From: Pseudomonas sp. UBA5706
Lineage (GTDB): Bacteria > Pseudomonadota > Gammaproteobacteria > Pseudomonadales > Pseudomonadaceae
Length of the DNA stretch: 64,000 nt
NCBI RefSeq assembly: GCF_002419965.1
Contig: NZ_DIHC01000060.1
Span: 62,001-126,000, forward strand
Reading direction: 5' to 3'
Part shown: positions 7,386-16,204 of the stretch, piece after piece
Layout: each line of letters opens with the position of its first letter
Position numbering within the stretch: the stretch's first letter is position 1
Translations under genes and position numbers: made by a program
Notes under the pieces: model-generated
Database searches by the model: none
What the model was told of the DNA's origin: nothing
The model's input: only the letters and a program-made list of their open reading frames with translations

Positions 7386-9317
7386 TCAATACTTGCGGAC
7401 CTTGGCCAGCATTGATTTCTGCCGTTCGTAAGCCTCGGCGGTTGTGCCGCTGGTCGAGACTTCAGCCACCCCCACCCGCCACCATGACAGGTAGCCGTGG
7501 ATCATCGTCTTGGGCAGAACCTTGATGTCAATCAAGGTCGATACCGTCTGCCTGCGCGCATCACTCAAGGCCGCTAGCAGCGCTTCGGCGGTTTTCACCG
7601 TGTAAGTCTTGCAGCCATAGGCCGCCGCGCTCATGGCAAAATCAACCGGCACGAAGGCGCCATCGAGCAGCCCGGTCTCGGGATTGCGGAAACGGAATTC
7701 GGTGCCGAAGCTGCCCATGCCGTTGCCCATCTGCAGGTTGTTGATGCAACCGAAGGCCATGTTGTCCAGCAACACCACGTTGATCTTGCGCCGCTCCTGA
7801 ATCGAGGTTGCCAGTTCCGAATGCAGCATCATGTAGGAGCCATCACCCACTAGCGCATACACCTCACGCTCCGGCGCGGCCATCTTTACGCCCAACGCGG
7901 CGTTGACCTCATAACCCATGCACGAGTAGCCGTATTCGACGTGATAGCTGTCAACACTGGTACTGCGCCACGCCCGTTGCAGATCGCCCGGCAGGCTTCC
8001 CGCCGCAGCGACGATCACCGCGTCCTGGGGCAATTGCTGATTGAGCAGGCCCAGCACGTGGCTTTGAGTCAGGCACGAGCCGGTCATCTCGATGAAATCG
8101 CGCAGCACTTGCGGGTCCAGATGCCCGGGCACTTCAGGTTCAAAATCCTCGGTCTGGTACTGCACTGCGTACAGACGATCCACTTCGGTATCCAGCGCGG
8201 AGCGTGCCTGAGCAGGCGCGTCGCCCCATTGTGTGCGGTAATCGTCCAGGCCCTCTGTCAACGCCTGCAATGCCAGTTGCGCATCGGCCAGCACCTGCAC
8301 GCCATCGAGCTTTTGTACATCGAAAGCGCCGACGTTGAGGTTAAGGAATTGCACCTGCGGGTTCTGGAACAGCGACTTGGAACCGGTGGTGAAATCGCTG
8401 TAACGGGTGCCGACGCCAATGATCAGATCCGCCTCGCGAGCCAGGGTGTTGGCGGCCAGCGAACCGGTCTCGCCAATGCCGCCCATGTTCAGCGGGTGCG
8501 CCGAGACGATGGCACTCTTGCCAGCCTGGGTCTCGCTGAATGGAACGCCGAAGCGCTCGGCAAAGGCCAGCAGTTGCGTCGCCGCGCCGGAATAACGCAC
8601 GCCGCCACCGCAGATCAGCAGCGGCTTGCGCTTGCTTTTGAGCAGCGTCAGGGCGTCATTAAGCATCGCCTGGGTTGGCGGACGGCGGTCAATGCGATGC
8701 ACACGCTTTTGCAGAAACGAATCGGGATAATCGTACGCCTCGCCCTGCACGTCCTGTGGCAGAGCCAAGGTCACAGCGCCGGTTTCAGCGGGGTCAGTGA
8801 GCACGCGCATGGCACAAAGCGCAGCGCTCATCAGTTGCTCGGGCCGATTGATCCGGTCCCAGTACTTGCTCACGGCCTTGAATGCGTCGTTGGTGCTGAT
8901 ACTCAGGTCGTGGAACTGTTCGATCTGTTGCAGCACCGGGTCGGGCTGGCGACTGGCGTACACATCGCCGGGCAGCAGCAACAACGGAATACGGTTGGCC
9001 GATGCAGTAGCGGCAGCGGTGATCATGTTCGCCGCGCCAGGCCCCACCGAAGACGTGCAGGCGTAGATTTTGCGCCGCAGGTGTTGCTTGGCGAAGCCCA
9101 TCGCGGCATGGCACATGCCCTGTTCGTTACGGCCCTGATGCACGATCAGTTCGCCGCTGTCCTGCTCCAGCGCCTGCCCCAGGCCTAGCACGTTGCCGTG
9201 GCCGAAAATGGTAAAGACCCCGGCGACGAATTTGCTCTGTACGCCGTCGACTTCGACGTACTGGTTATCGAGAAATTTCACCAGGGCCTGGGCCATGGTC
9301 AATCGAGTCGTGGTCAT
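7386..9317 (-). CDS. iolD: 3D-(3,5/4)-trihydroxycyclohexane-1,2-dione hydrolase
   Basis: 643-aa thiamine-diphosphate enzyme that opens the inositol-derived ring to 5-deoxy-glucuronate. The order is N-terminal pyrimidine-binding domain (GHGNVLGLGQAL, NEQGMCHAAMGFA), central domain, and C-terminal diphosphate-binding domain with the metal motif GDGSYMM followed by an Asn-containing segment (DNMAFGCINN). Length and the family-specific sequence YLSWWRVGVAEVS support IolD over acetolactate synthase. Start at 9317 with AAGGGG upstream. It follows mmsA after 137 nt that contain a REP-like palindrome. Confidence 0.95.
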   Translation of the reverse strand: MTTTRLTMAQALVKFLDNQYVEVDGVQSKFVAGVFTIFGHGNVLGLGQALEQDSGELIVHQGRNEQGMCHAAMGFAKQHLRRKIYACTSSVGPGAANMITAAATASANRIPLLLLPGDVYASRQPDPVLQQIEQFHDLSISTNDAFKAVSKYWDRINRPEQLMSAALCAMRVLTDPAETGAVTLALPQDVQGEAYDYPDSFLQKRVHRIDRRPPTQAMLNDALTLLKSKRKPLLICGGGVRYSGAATQLLAFAERFGVPFSETQAGKSAIVSAHPLNMGGIGETGSLAANTLAREADLIIGVGTRYSDFTTGSKSLFQNPQVQFLNLNVGAFDVQKLDGVQVLADAQLALQALTEGLDDYRTQWGDAPAQARSALDTEVDRLYAVQYQTEDFEPEVPGHLDPQVLRDFIEMTGSCLTQSHVLGLLNQQLPQDAVIVAAAGSLPGDLQRAWRSTSVDSYHVEYGYSCMGYEVNAALGVKMAAPEREVYALVGDGSYMMLHSELATSIQERRKINVVLLDNMAFGCINNLQMGNGMGSFGTEFRFRNPETGLLDGAFVPVDFAMSAAAYGCKTYTVKTAEALLAALSDARRQTVSTLIDIKVLPKTMIHGYLSWWRVGVAEVSTSGTTAEAYERQKSMLAKVRKY

Positions 9318-9382
9318 GCTTGCCCCTTGTTGTTATTGGATGAAGCGGCGTGCTCACTGACGCCCGCGGCAGCGTCATGACT

Positions 9383-9420
9383 GGCCAGCGGCGGCACTTT
9401 TACTGTCGCTGCCGCCGGCA
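9383..9420. repeat. REP-like palindrome between mmsA and iolD
   Basis: GGCCAGCGGCGGCA and the imperfect inverse CTGCCGCCGGC are separated by about 12 nt, in the 137-nt gap between two genes of the same direction. It may modulate relative expression of iolD. Confidence 0.35.
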
Positions 9421-9454
9421 AGACGGATGGCTACAGGGCTTGCAGCGCTGAAGC

Positions 9455-10954
9455 TTATTTCGCCGTCGGCATACTGAACTCAGCGCCCTTGGCGATGCTG
9501 TCCGGCCAGCGCTGCATGACGCTTTTGTAACGGCTGTAGAAGCGCAGGCCTTCTTCGCCATAGGCATGGTGATCACCGAACAGCGAGCGCTTCCAGCCAC
9601 CAAACGAATGCCAGGCCATCGGCACCGGAATCGGCACATTGATGCCCACCATGCCGACCTTGATGGTGCGCGCGAACGCCCGGGCAATGCCGCCATCGCT
9701 GGTGAAGCACGACACGCCGTTGCCAAACTCGTGAGCGTTGATCAGCGCCACCGCAGCGGCGAAATCCGGCACATGGACGATGCCCAGCACCGGCCCGAAA
9801 ATCTCCTCCTTATAGATAGCCATGTCCGGGGTGACCTCATCGAACAGCGTGGCCCCGACGAAGAACCCGTTTTCCGCCCCAGGCACCTTGAAGTTACGCC
9901 CGTCGACGATCAGCTTCGCCCCTTCTTTGACCCCCTGATCGATATAGCCCTCGACCTTGGTCTTGTGCACCGCAGTGACCAGCGGCCCCATGTCCGAATC
10001 GGCATTCATGCCATTGCCGACCTTGAGCGAGTCGATGCGCGGCAACAGCTTGTCGATCAGTTTCCGGCCGACATCGCCTACCACCACGGCAATGGAAATG
10101 GCCATGCAGCGCTCCCCTGCCGAACCGTAGGCCGCGCCGATCAAGGCATCGGCAGCCTGATCCAGATCGGCGTCGGGCATCACGATCATGTGGTTTTTCG
10201 CCCCGCCCAGCGCCTGCACCCGCTTGCCATGGGCGGTGCCCTGCTGATGAATGTATTCGGCAATCGGTGTCGAGCCGACGAAGGAAATCGCCTCGATGCC
10301 TTTGTGTTTCAGCAAAGCGTCCACCGCCACCTTGTCGCCCTGCACCACGTTGAACACGCCGTCCGGCAGGCCGGCTTGCTTCAGCAGACGCGCCATTAGC
10401 AGGCTGGCGGAAGGGTCGCGCTCGGAGGGCTTGAGGATGAAACAGTTACCGGTCACCAGCGCCATGGGAATCATCCACAGCGGCACCATCACCGGGAAGT
10501 TGAACGGCGTGACCCCGGCGCATACGCCCAGTGGCTGACGCAGGTTCCAGTTGTCGATGCCACCGCCAATGTTGTCGCTGAAATCGCTCTTCAACAGGCT
10601 CGGCGCGCCACAGGCGAACTCGACGATCTCGATGCCGCGCACCACTTCGCCCTTGGCATCGGAGAACACCTTGCCGTGTTCGCGGCAGATGATCTCGGCC
10701 AGTTCATCGTGGTGCTCGTCCAGCAACGCCTTGAACTTGAACATCACCCGCGCGCGGCGCAGCGACGATTGGTCGGCCCATGCCGGAAACGCAGCCTGCG
10801 CTGCCGCGACGGCTTGATCGACAGTCTTCAACCCAGCGAGTGCAACGCGCGCCTGCACGGCGCCAGTGGCCGGGTTGAAGACATCGCTGAAACGCTCGCT
10901 GGCGTCCTGCTCGTGGCCGTTGATGTAGTGGCCGATGATCGGGGCGTTGCTCAT
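9455..10954 (-). CDS. mmsA: Methylmalonate/malonate-semialdehyde dehydrogenase (CoA-acylating)
   Basis: 499-aa aldehyde dehydrogenase (IolA/MmsA) converting malonate semialdehyde to acetyl-CoA and CO2, the last iol step, and methylmalonate semialdehyde to propionyl-CoA in valine breakdown. Visible: FNFPVMVPLW with the oxyanion Asn, the NAD-binding FVGSTPIAEY, and catalytic Cys283 in GSAGERCMA. The start at 10954 has AAGGAG 7 nt upstream; the longer frame to 10999 overlaps iolB and is unlikely. Located 26 nt after iolB, in the iol run. Confidence 0.95.
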   Translation of the reverse strand: MSNAPIIGHYINGHEQDASERFSDVFNPATGAVQARVALAGLKTVDQAVAAAQAAFPAWADQSSLRRARVMFKFKALLDEHHDELAEIICREHGKVFSDAKGEVVRGIEIVEFACGAPSLLKSDFSDNIGGGIDNWNLRQPLGVCAGVTPFNFPVMVPLWMIPMALVTGNCFILKPSERDPSASLLMARLLKQAGLPDGVFNVVQGDKVAVDALLKHKGIEAISFVGSTPIAEYIHQQGTAHGKRVQALGGAKNHMIVMPDADLDQAADALIGAAYGSAGERCMAISIAVVVGDVGRKLIDKLLPRIDSLKVGNGMNADSDMGPLVTAVHKTKVEGYIDQGVKEGAKLIVDGRNFKVPGAENGFFVGATLFDEVTPDMAIYKEEIFGPVLGIVHVPDFAAAVALINAHEFGNGVSCFTSDGGIARAFARTIKVGMVGINVPIPVPMAWHSFGGWKRSLFGDHHAYGEEGLRFYSRYKSVMQRWPDSIAKGAEFSMPTAK

Positions 10955-10980
10955 GGCGGGCTCCTTTGAAGCGGGGTAAT

Positions 10981-11790
10981 TTACAGATCCAGCAGCCATT
11001 GATGCTGCGGATCGTTGTGGAATTGCCAGGCGCGTTTCGGCCCGGCCATCACGTTCAGGTAGTAGGATTCGTAGCCATAGGGCACGCTGACCGGGTGATA
11101 GCCTTTGGGCACGGTCACCAGGTCATTATTTTCCACGGCCATCGCCTGATCGATGCTGCGATCGTCGGTGTAGACGCGCTGAAACACGAAACCCTGGGGT
11201 GGGTTGATCTGGTGGTAATAGGTCTCTTCAAGAAAGCTCTCGTGGGGCAGATCGTCCTTGTCGTGCTTGTGCGGCGGGTAGCTGGACGAGTGACCCGAGG
11301 GCGTGCGCACTTCGACCACCAGCAACGAATGCGCAGGCTCGGAATCCGGCAGGATATCGCAGACATAACGGGTGTTGGCCGCCTTGCCGCGCACGCTGCG
11401 CTTCATGGTGTCGGGTTTGATCAATCGTGCGGGCAGATCGCTGGAAGCATCGCCGGGCGCAGCACAGACCGCAATCTGCACCGCGCTGAGCGCAGTCACC
11501 TGAGTCTGGCTGTTGGGCGGCAGGTACACGGCGAACGGTGATTTGTCCTCGAATACCGATTGCCGATCGCCGATGTTTTCCCAGTTAAAAGTACCCTGCC
11601 CCGGCGCCTCGCCGCTGACAGTGACCCGACCGCTGAGCAGCACCAGGCACAGCTCCTTGTCGCCCGCGTTAACCGGCAGACGCTCGCCGACCGTCAATCG
11701 GTGCGCCGAGAAACCGACGTAGTCCAACACCCCCTCGCCCAGCGCCACGACATCGCGCCCGGCGGCCTTGCTTTTCACTAACAGGTTCAT
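10981..11790 (-). CDS. iolB: 5-deoxy-glucuronate isomerase
   Basis: 269-aa bicupin metal enzyme converting 5-deoxy-glucuronate to 2-deoxy-5-keto-D-gluconate. Characteristic segments are SYPPHKHDKDDLP (metal-binding histidines), ESFLEETYYHQINPP and VPKGYHPVSVPYGYESYYLN. A GTG at 11796 is possible but ATG at 11790, 9 nt after GGAG and only 2 nt after the iolE stop, is preferred. It is tightly coupled to iolE. Confidence 0.95.
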   Translation of the reverse strand: MNLLVKSKAAGRDVVALGEGVLDYVGFSAHRLTVGERLPVNAGDKELCLVLLSGRVTVSGEAPGQGTFNWENIGDRQSVFEDKSPFAVYLPPNSQTQVTALSAVQIAVCAAPGDASSDLPARLIKPDTMKRSVRGKAANTRYVCDILPDSEPAHSLLVVEVRTPSGHSSSYPPHKHDKDDLPHESFLEETYYHQINPPQGFVFQRVYTDDRSIDQAMAVENNDLVTVPKGYHPVSVPYGYESYYLNVMAGPKRAWQFHNDPQHQWLLDL

Positions 11791-11792
11791 GT

Positions 11793-12713
11793 TCACAGGC
11801 TCCGTTGTGCAGGGTTCTGCTCATGGGCGGCGGCCAACAGATGGCGCAGCGTGTCATAGCCTTTCTTGGCGTAGGCATAGCTCGGTGCCACAGCCGGATC
11901 CTGTTCCGCTTCGACCACCAGCCAGCCTTCGTAGCGGGCGTGCATCAACACGTCCAGCAGTGCGGCGAAATCGATGTCACCATCGCCTGGCACAGTAAAC
12001 GTGCCGTTGACGATGCAATCCGGGAAGCTCCATAAATGATTGCGCGCCAGTTGCACCACTGCTTTGCGCACGTCCTTGAAATGCACGTGGCAGACTCGGT
12101 CGATGTGTTTGCGCAGCACCTGCAAGGGCTCACCGCCGCCCATGTAGCAATGCCCGGAATCGAACAGCAGACCGACCTCGCTGCCGGTCAGGGCCATGAG
12201 TTGGTCAATGTCCTCGGGGGATTCGATGTAAGCGCCCATGTGGTGGTGATAGGCCAGGCGCACGCCCTGTGACAAGGTGAAGCGCGCCAGCTCCGTCAGT
12301 TTGCCGGCGTAGGTCTGCCAAGCGGCATCGCTGTGAAACCGCGGACGCTCCACCAGGCGAATGCGCTGTCCCTGAATCGCATCCGCCACCTCGCCGTACA
12401 CCAGCACCCCGGCGCCGTTGTATTTGAGAAGGTCGACGTGGGCACCAATGGCTTCGATCTCTTCGGCCACCGAGCGGCTGGCCAGACGCCCGGAATACCA
12501 GCCCGACACCAGTGCCAGGTCATAGGGCCTCAGCACATCGGCGACACCTTTGGCATCCCTGGGAAACTTGCCGTTGAGCTCGAACCCTTCGTAGCCGATT
12601 TCCTTGCCTTCGCCAAGCGCGGTGCTCAGCGGGGTTTCGCCGCCAAGAGCGGGCAAGTCGTCGTTACTCCAGGAAATCGGGTTGATGCCAATTCGGATTG
12701 CGGAAGCGCGCAT
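11793..12713 (-). CDS. iolE: Inosose dehydratase
   Basis: 306-aa TIM-barrel enzyme of the xylose-isomerase-like superfamily that dehydrates 2-keto-myo-inositol to the diketone substrate of IolD. Diagnostic segments: IGINPISWSNDDLP at the N terminus, YHHHMGAYIESPED, LLFDSGHCYMGGG and HVHFKDVRKA carrying metal ligands, and WLVVEAEQDP near the end. The start at 12713 has AAAGG upstream. Lies between iolC (63 nt) and iolB (2 nt). Confidence 0.95.
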   Translation of the reverse strand: MRASAIRIGINPISWSNDDLPALGGETPLSTALGEGKEIGYEGFELNGKFPRDAKGVADVLRPYDLALVSGWYSGRLASRSVAEEIEAIGAHVDLLKYNGAGVLVYGEVADAIQGQRIRLVERPRFHSDAAWQTYAGKLTELARFTLSQGVRLAYHHHMGAYIESPEDIDQLMALTGSEVGLLFDSGHCYMGGGEPLQVLRKHIDRVCHVHFKDVRKAVVQLARNHLWSFPDCIVNGTFTVPGDGDIDFAALLDVLMHARYEGWLVVEAEQDPAVAPSYAYAKKGYDTLRHLLAAAHEQNPAQRSL

Positions 12714-12776
12714 GGCTGCACCTTTATTGTTCTTGGTATTTTTTGTCGCGTTGAAGTATTCACGCCGCCGGTGGGA

Positions 12777-14714
12777 TCAGGCTCTCGCCTCGCGCCACGA
12801 CTCGATTAAAAAGCTGAACGTGCTCTGCACCCGACTGATCAGGCCGGCGTCGTCGATTTCCCCTTCCAGCCAGGCACGGCTCGGTTCGTGGAAAATCGTG
12901 CGGCCCACGGCGAAGCCCCGGCAGGTTGTGCTGTTACCGGCGGCGCGAAAACCGGCGGCCAGGGTTTCGGCCGGGGCGTTAAGCCCCAACAGCACCACGC
13001 CTCGGCAATAGGGGTCGCGCTCCTGGATCAGTGCGTCGAGCTTTTCCCAAACCTTGGCCGATTGCGTTTCGATCTTCCACCAAGCCGGGTATATCCCAAG
13101 GTTGTACAGGCGCTTCAATGCGCGATAGATCACGTCAGGATGGGTCGAGGGATGATCCTTGGGCGGGATGATCTCCAACAGCAATTCGTGGCCGCTGGCC
13201 TGGGACGCCTGATACAACCCCTGCAACTGCGCTTCCTGCTCCAGACGCAGCAGCGGCTCGTCGTCCGGGTGGTATTGCACCAGGCACTTGATGATCTGCT
13301 CCTTGGGCCAGCTCAGCAGATTGCTGCCCACTGAGCGGCCGTGTTCGAACGCCAGAGGCCGCGAGCCCTGCACCTCTACCGGACGAGCGATCCACCAGCC
13401 ACGCCCGGTGGCCGTATTCAATGAGTCTTGTGCGAAACGCTGGTCGGCCAGCAGGCCGACATCCGCTTCGATACCGCGTTGTTTCAGATCAGCCTCGACC
13501 CGCTCCACGGCCTGGATGAACAGCTGCTTGAGCTGACCGATGCAGGCCAGGTCACGCCCTGCCTTCTGCGCCAGCTCTACCAGTTGACCGCGATGGTCGA
13601 AGGCGAAGATGAACAGCTGTTTCCACTGTTTGCGTGGAACACTGACCTGATGCAGACGTTGCAGGACCGGATCCTGATCGGGCCGGGTGATCGGCACCGG
13701 GCTGTTGAACAGGTACTCCAGCTCTACCAGCGTCGGCATGGCCGGAGCACAAGCGTGGCGGGAGACCACCAACCCGCCGCAGGCATTGGCCAACTGACTG
13801 CAGCGTTCGTCACTCTCATCATTAAGCCAACCTTTAAGGAAGCCCGACATGAATGCGTCGCCCGCGCCCAGTACGTTGAGAACTTCCACGCGCACGCCGG
13901 GGTAAATCGCACCGTCTTCGAGTCGTGGAGCAATGGCGCCATGAATCACCGTGCAACCTTGCGGGCCGAGCTTGACCACCAACGTCGCCGCCGTCAGCTC
14001 GCGGACCTTGCGCAAGGCGCCGAGCAGCTCGGTCGAGCCGCCGGCAATCAGGAATTCTTCTTCGGTGCCGACGATCAGGTCGAAACGCGGCAGGATGCTT
14101 TGCACGTGCTGGCTGACGTTCTGATCGGCGATGAATCGGGTTTCGCCATCGGCCTTGCCCGTCAGGCCCCACAGGACGGGGCGGTAGTCGATGTCCAGCA
14201 CACGTTTGACGTTGTGTTTTTCGGCGTAGTCCAGCGCCTGGCTGCTGGCCCTGAACACCTGATCGGTGGAGAAATGAGTGCCCGTGATCAGTAACGCCTT
14301 GCTGGACGCGATCAATGACTCGCTGATGTCTTCGGCATGCAGGGCCATGTCCGCGCAGTTTTCCCGGTAGAACACCAGGGGAAAGGTCTCGCGGTCCTTG
14401 ATGCCCAACAGGACCATACCGGTAAGGCGCTCGGCGTCGACCTTGATCGCGTTGACATCGCAGCCTTCGCGCGCCAGGGACTCGACCAGGAAGCGGCCCA
14501 TGTGATCATCGCCCACACGGGTCAGCATCGCTGACTTGACGCCTAGCCGTGCAGTGCCAAACGCGATATTGGCGGAGGAGCCGCCCAGGTATTTGGCGAA
14601 ACTGCTGACGTCTTCGAGACGCGCGCCAATCTGCTGCGCGTAAAGGTCAACGCCCAGGCGTCCCAGGCATACCACGTCCAACGGACGCCCACTGGCAAAA
14701 CGAGTCTGGCCCAT
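12777..14714 (-). CDS. iolC: 5-dehydro-2-deoxygluconokinase fused to a DUF2090 aldolase-like domain
   Basis: 645-aa two-domain protein. Residues of about 10-345 are a PfkB sugar kinase (GGSSANIAFGTARLG; anion-hole motif VLGAGDAFMSGF with catalytic Asp286) that phosphorylates 2-deoxy-5-keto-gluconate. Residues of about 355-645 are DUF2090, a class I aldolase-like barrel (FIFAFDHRGQL, ADQRFAQ, YPAWWKIE) thought to replace IolJ in proteobacteria. The start at 14714 has AAGGAG 6 nt upstream; the longer frame to 14810 is not supported. First gene of the minus-strand iol run and divergent from iolR, with which it shares a 234-bp control region. Confidence 0.93.
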   Translation of the reverse strand: MGQTRFASGRPLDVVCLGRLGVDLYAQQIGARLEDVSSFAKYLGGSSANIAFGTARLGVKSAMLTRVGDDHMGRFLVESLAREGCDVNAIKVDAERLTGMVLLGIKDRETFPLVFYRENCADMALHAEDISESLIASSKALLITGTHFSTDQVFRASSQALDYAEKHNVKRVLDIDYRPVLWGLTGKADGETRFIADQNVSQHVQSILPRFDLIVGTEEEFLIAGGSTELLGALRKVRELTAATLVVKLGPQGCTVIHGAIAPRLEDGAIYPGVRVEVLNVLGAGDAFMSGFLKGWLNDESDERCSQLANACGGLVVSRHACAPAMPTLVELEYLFNSPVPITRPDQDPVLQRLHQVSVPRKQWKQLFIFAFDHRGQLVELAQKAGRDLACIGQLKQLFIQAVERVEADLKQRGIEADVGLLADQRFAQDSLNTATGRGWWIARPVEVQGSRPLAFEHGRSVGSNLLSWPKEQIIKCLVQYHPDDEPLLRLEQEAQLQGLYQASQASGHELLLEIIPPKDHPSTHPDVIYRALKRLYNLGIYPAWWKIETQSAKVWEKLDALIQERDPYCRGVVLLGLNAPAETLAAGFRAAGNSTTCRGFAVGRTIFHEPSRAWLEGEIDDAGLISRVQSTFSFLIESWREARA

Positions 14715-14836
14715 GCTGGCTCCTTTTATTCTTATTAAGCCCTGGCGCAAGCAGGGGTGCCCGACGCCTGTTCGTGGAAGCAGACTAGAACGGCTCGAAG
14801 CAACGAGCAACGATTTTTTCTAAATTTTTTTCATGT

Positions 14837-14850
14837 GGAATATTTTTTCC
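14837..14850. promoter_or_regulatory. Perfect GGAA-N6-TTCC palindrome, candidate IolR operator
   Basis: GGAATATTTTTTCC lies in the iolC-iolR intergenic region, 123 nt from the iolC start and 99 nt from the iolR start. RpiR-type IolR of Sinorhizobium is, to my recollection, described as binding this spacing and these half-sites. On the plus strand a possible iolR promoter (TTGCGC at 14853, 17 nt, GCTAAA) begins just downstream, so bound IolR could control both directions. Confidence 0.6.
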
Positions 14851-14948
14851 ATTTGCGCAAACGATGACAGATCGTGCTAAACAGGCAGGACTTAAATGTG
14901 AAGCCCTGTAAACTTCGGCCATAAGAAAAGCGTGAGGAACCAAACCGT

Positions 14949-15872
14949 ATGTCCAGCACCGATCAGCCAGCCTTGCCGGCTACCGACGACAGCAGCGCCT
15001 CGCCGGTCAATGCGCCGACCTCTGCCGACGCCCTGCTCAAGCTGATCACCGCCGAATACGACAGCCTGCCGCGTCAGCTCAAACGCATTGCCAGTTACAT
15101 GAGCCAGCAGAGCGATCGGATCATGGTCGACCGCATCAGCGACATCGCCCGTGAATGCCAGGTGCATCCTTCAGCGATCGTGCGCTTCTCCCAGCGCTTT
15201 GGCTTCAGCGGTTTCAGTGAAATGCAGGCGTTGTTCCGCGAGGCCTACACCCATAAAGCCACGCCGGTGCAGAACTACCAGCAGCGCATCCGCAGCATGA
15301 TCGCCAATAAATCGCAGAAGGCCAGTGGCGGGGACCTGGCGCGGGAGTGTGTGAACGCCACGCTGTCGGGGCTTGAGCGCCTGGCGCTTGAGCTGGATGA
15401 CGAGGCGTTCGAGAAGGCGGTAGACCTGGTGGTCAATGCCGACAACATTTATGTGGTCGGGGTGCGCCGTTCGTTCGCGGTGGCTGATTATCTGGTCTAC
15501 AACCTGCAGCACACTAATAAGCGCATTCACCTGATCTCGGGCCTGGGCGGCAGCTACCGCGAACAGATGCGCAGCGTGCGCGCCAATGATTTGGTCATCG
15601 CTATCAGCTTTACTCCGTATGGCAAGGAAACCCAGCATTGCCTGCGCATCGCGCAACATCATCAGGCCAAGACGTTGATCATTACCGATAGCAACCTGTC
15701 GCCGCTGGCCAAGCGCGCCAACGCGGTGTTGCTGGTGAACGAGGGCAGTTCGTTTGCGTTCCGTTCGCTGAGTGCGACGTTGTGTTTGTGTCAGGCGTTG
15801 TTTATCGCAGTGGCGTATCGGTTGGAACTGAAGGTGGATGAGATGTCGGAGCAGGTAGGGTTTGAGGATTGA
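14949..15872 (+). CDS. iolR: RpiR/MurR-family regulator of inositol catabolism
   Basis: 307-aa regulator. An N-terminal RpiR helix-turn-helix (about residues 25-105; VDRISDIARECQVHPSAIVRFSQRFGFSGF) is followed by a SIS phosphosugar-binding domain (about 125-290; VVGVRRSFAVADYLVYNL, ISFTPYGKETQHCL). Divergent from iolC with a shared operator, the usual place for the inositol repressor; the likely inducer is a phosphorylated pathway intermediate bound by SIS. Start supported by GAGGAA 9 nt upstream. The regulated genes are inferred from position and the shared palindrome. Confidence 0.88.
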   Translation: MSSTDQPALPATDDSSASPVNAPTSADALLKLITAEYDSLPRQLKRIASYMSQQSDRIMVDRISDIARECQVHPSAIVRFSQRFGFSGFSEMQALFREAYTHKATPVQNYQQRIRSMIANKSQKASGGDLARECVNATLSGLERLALELDDEAFEKAVDLVVNADNIYVVGVRRSFAVADYLVYNLQHTNKRIHLISGLGGSYREQMRSVRANDLVIAISFTPYGKETQHCLRIAQHHQAKTLIITDSNLSPLAKRANAVLLVNEGSSFAFRSLSATLCLCQALFIAVAYRLELKVDEMSEQVGFED

Positions 15873-16029
15873 AAACCGGAGCCTGTCGCAGCCATGGAGA
15901 CGACGCTCCCACAGAGGACATTACGCATCTGCTTCACCCCGTGGGAGACGTCGCAGGTTACGACGGCGGCGAACGCTGCTGAACCGGGTCTGCCTGACAC
16001 TCCGCTTCGGCACTGTCGTAACCTCCAGC

Positions 16030-16086
16030 AGCTACAAAAAACCTGTACAAACCCAAAAAAATGTACAAGTTATGTGTAGCTTTTTT
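16030..16086 (+). terminator. Possible terminator in the iolR-bdlA gap
   Basis: AGCTACA (16030) pairs with TGTAGCT ending at 16081, with an inner pair of TGTACA sequences, and the second arm runs directly into TTTTTT. The two TGTACAA copies (starting 16044 and 16062) could instead be a direct-repeat operator for bdlA. The rest of the 15873-16204 gap holds no gene. Confidence 0.4.
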
Positions 16087-16204
16087 ACAGTGTCTTTGTG
16101 ATGATTCCCGAACTGCGCAGGGAGGTCGCAGCGGAGTATCCACACGCTCTTAAGGCCAAGGAACGGGAAACCCCTTCTTCGTTTCATCAGCCTGAGCCAC
16201 CATC

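Noticed and set aside
1887..15872. Many long antisense open frames over the iol and transporter genes (for example 7941-9188 plus)
   Set aside because: They mirror high-GC coding genes, have no ribosome-binding sites or family motifs, and lie opposite well-supported genes.
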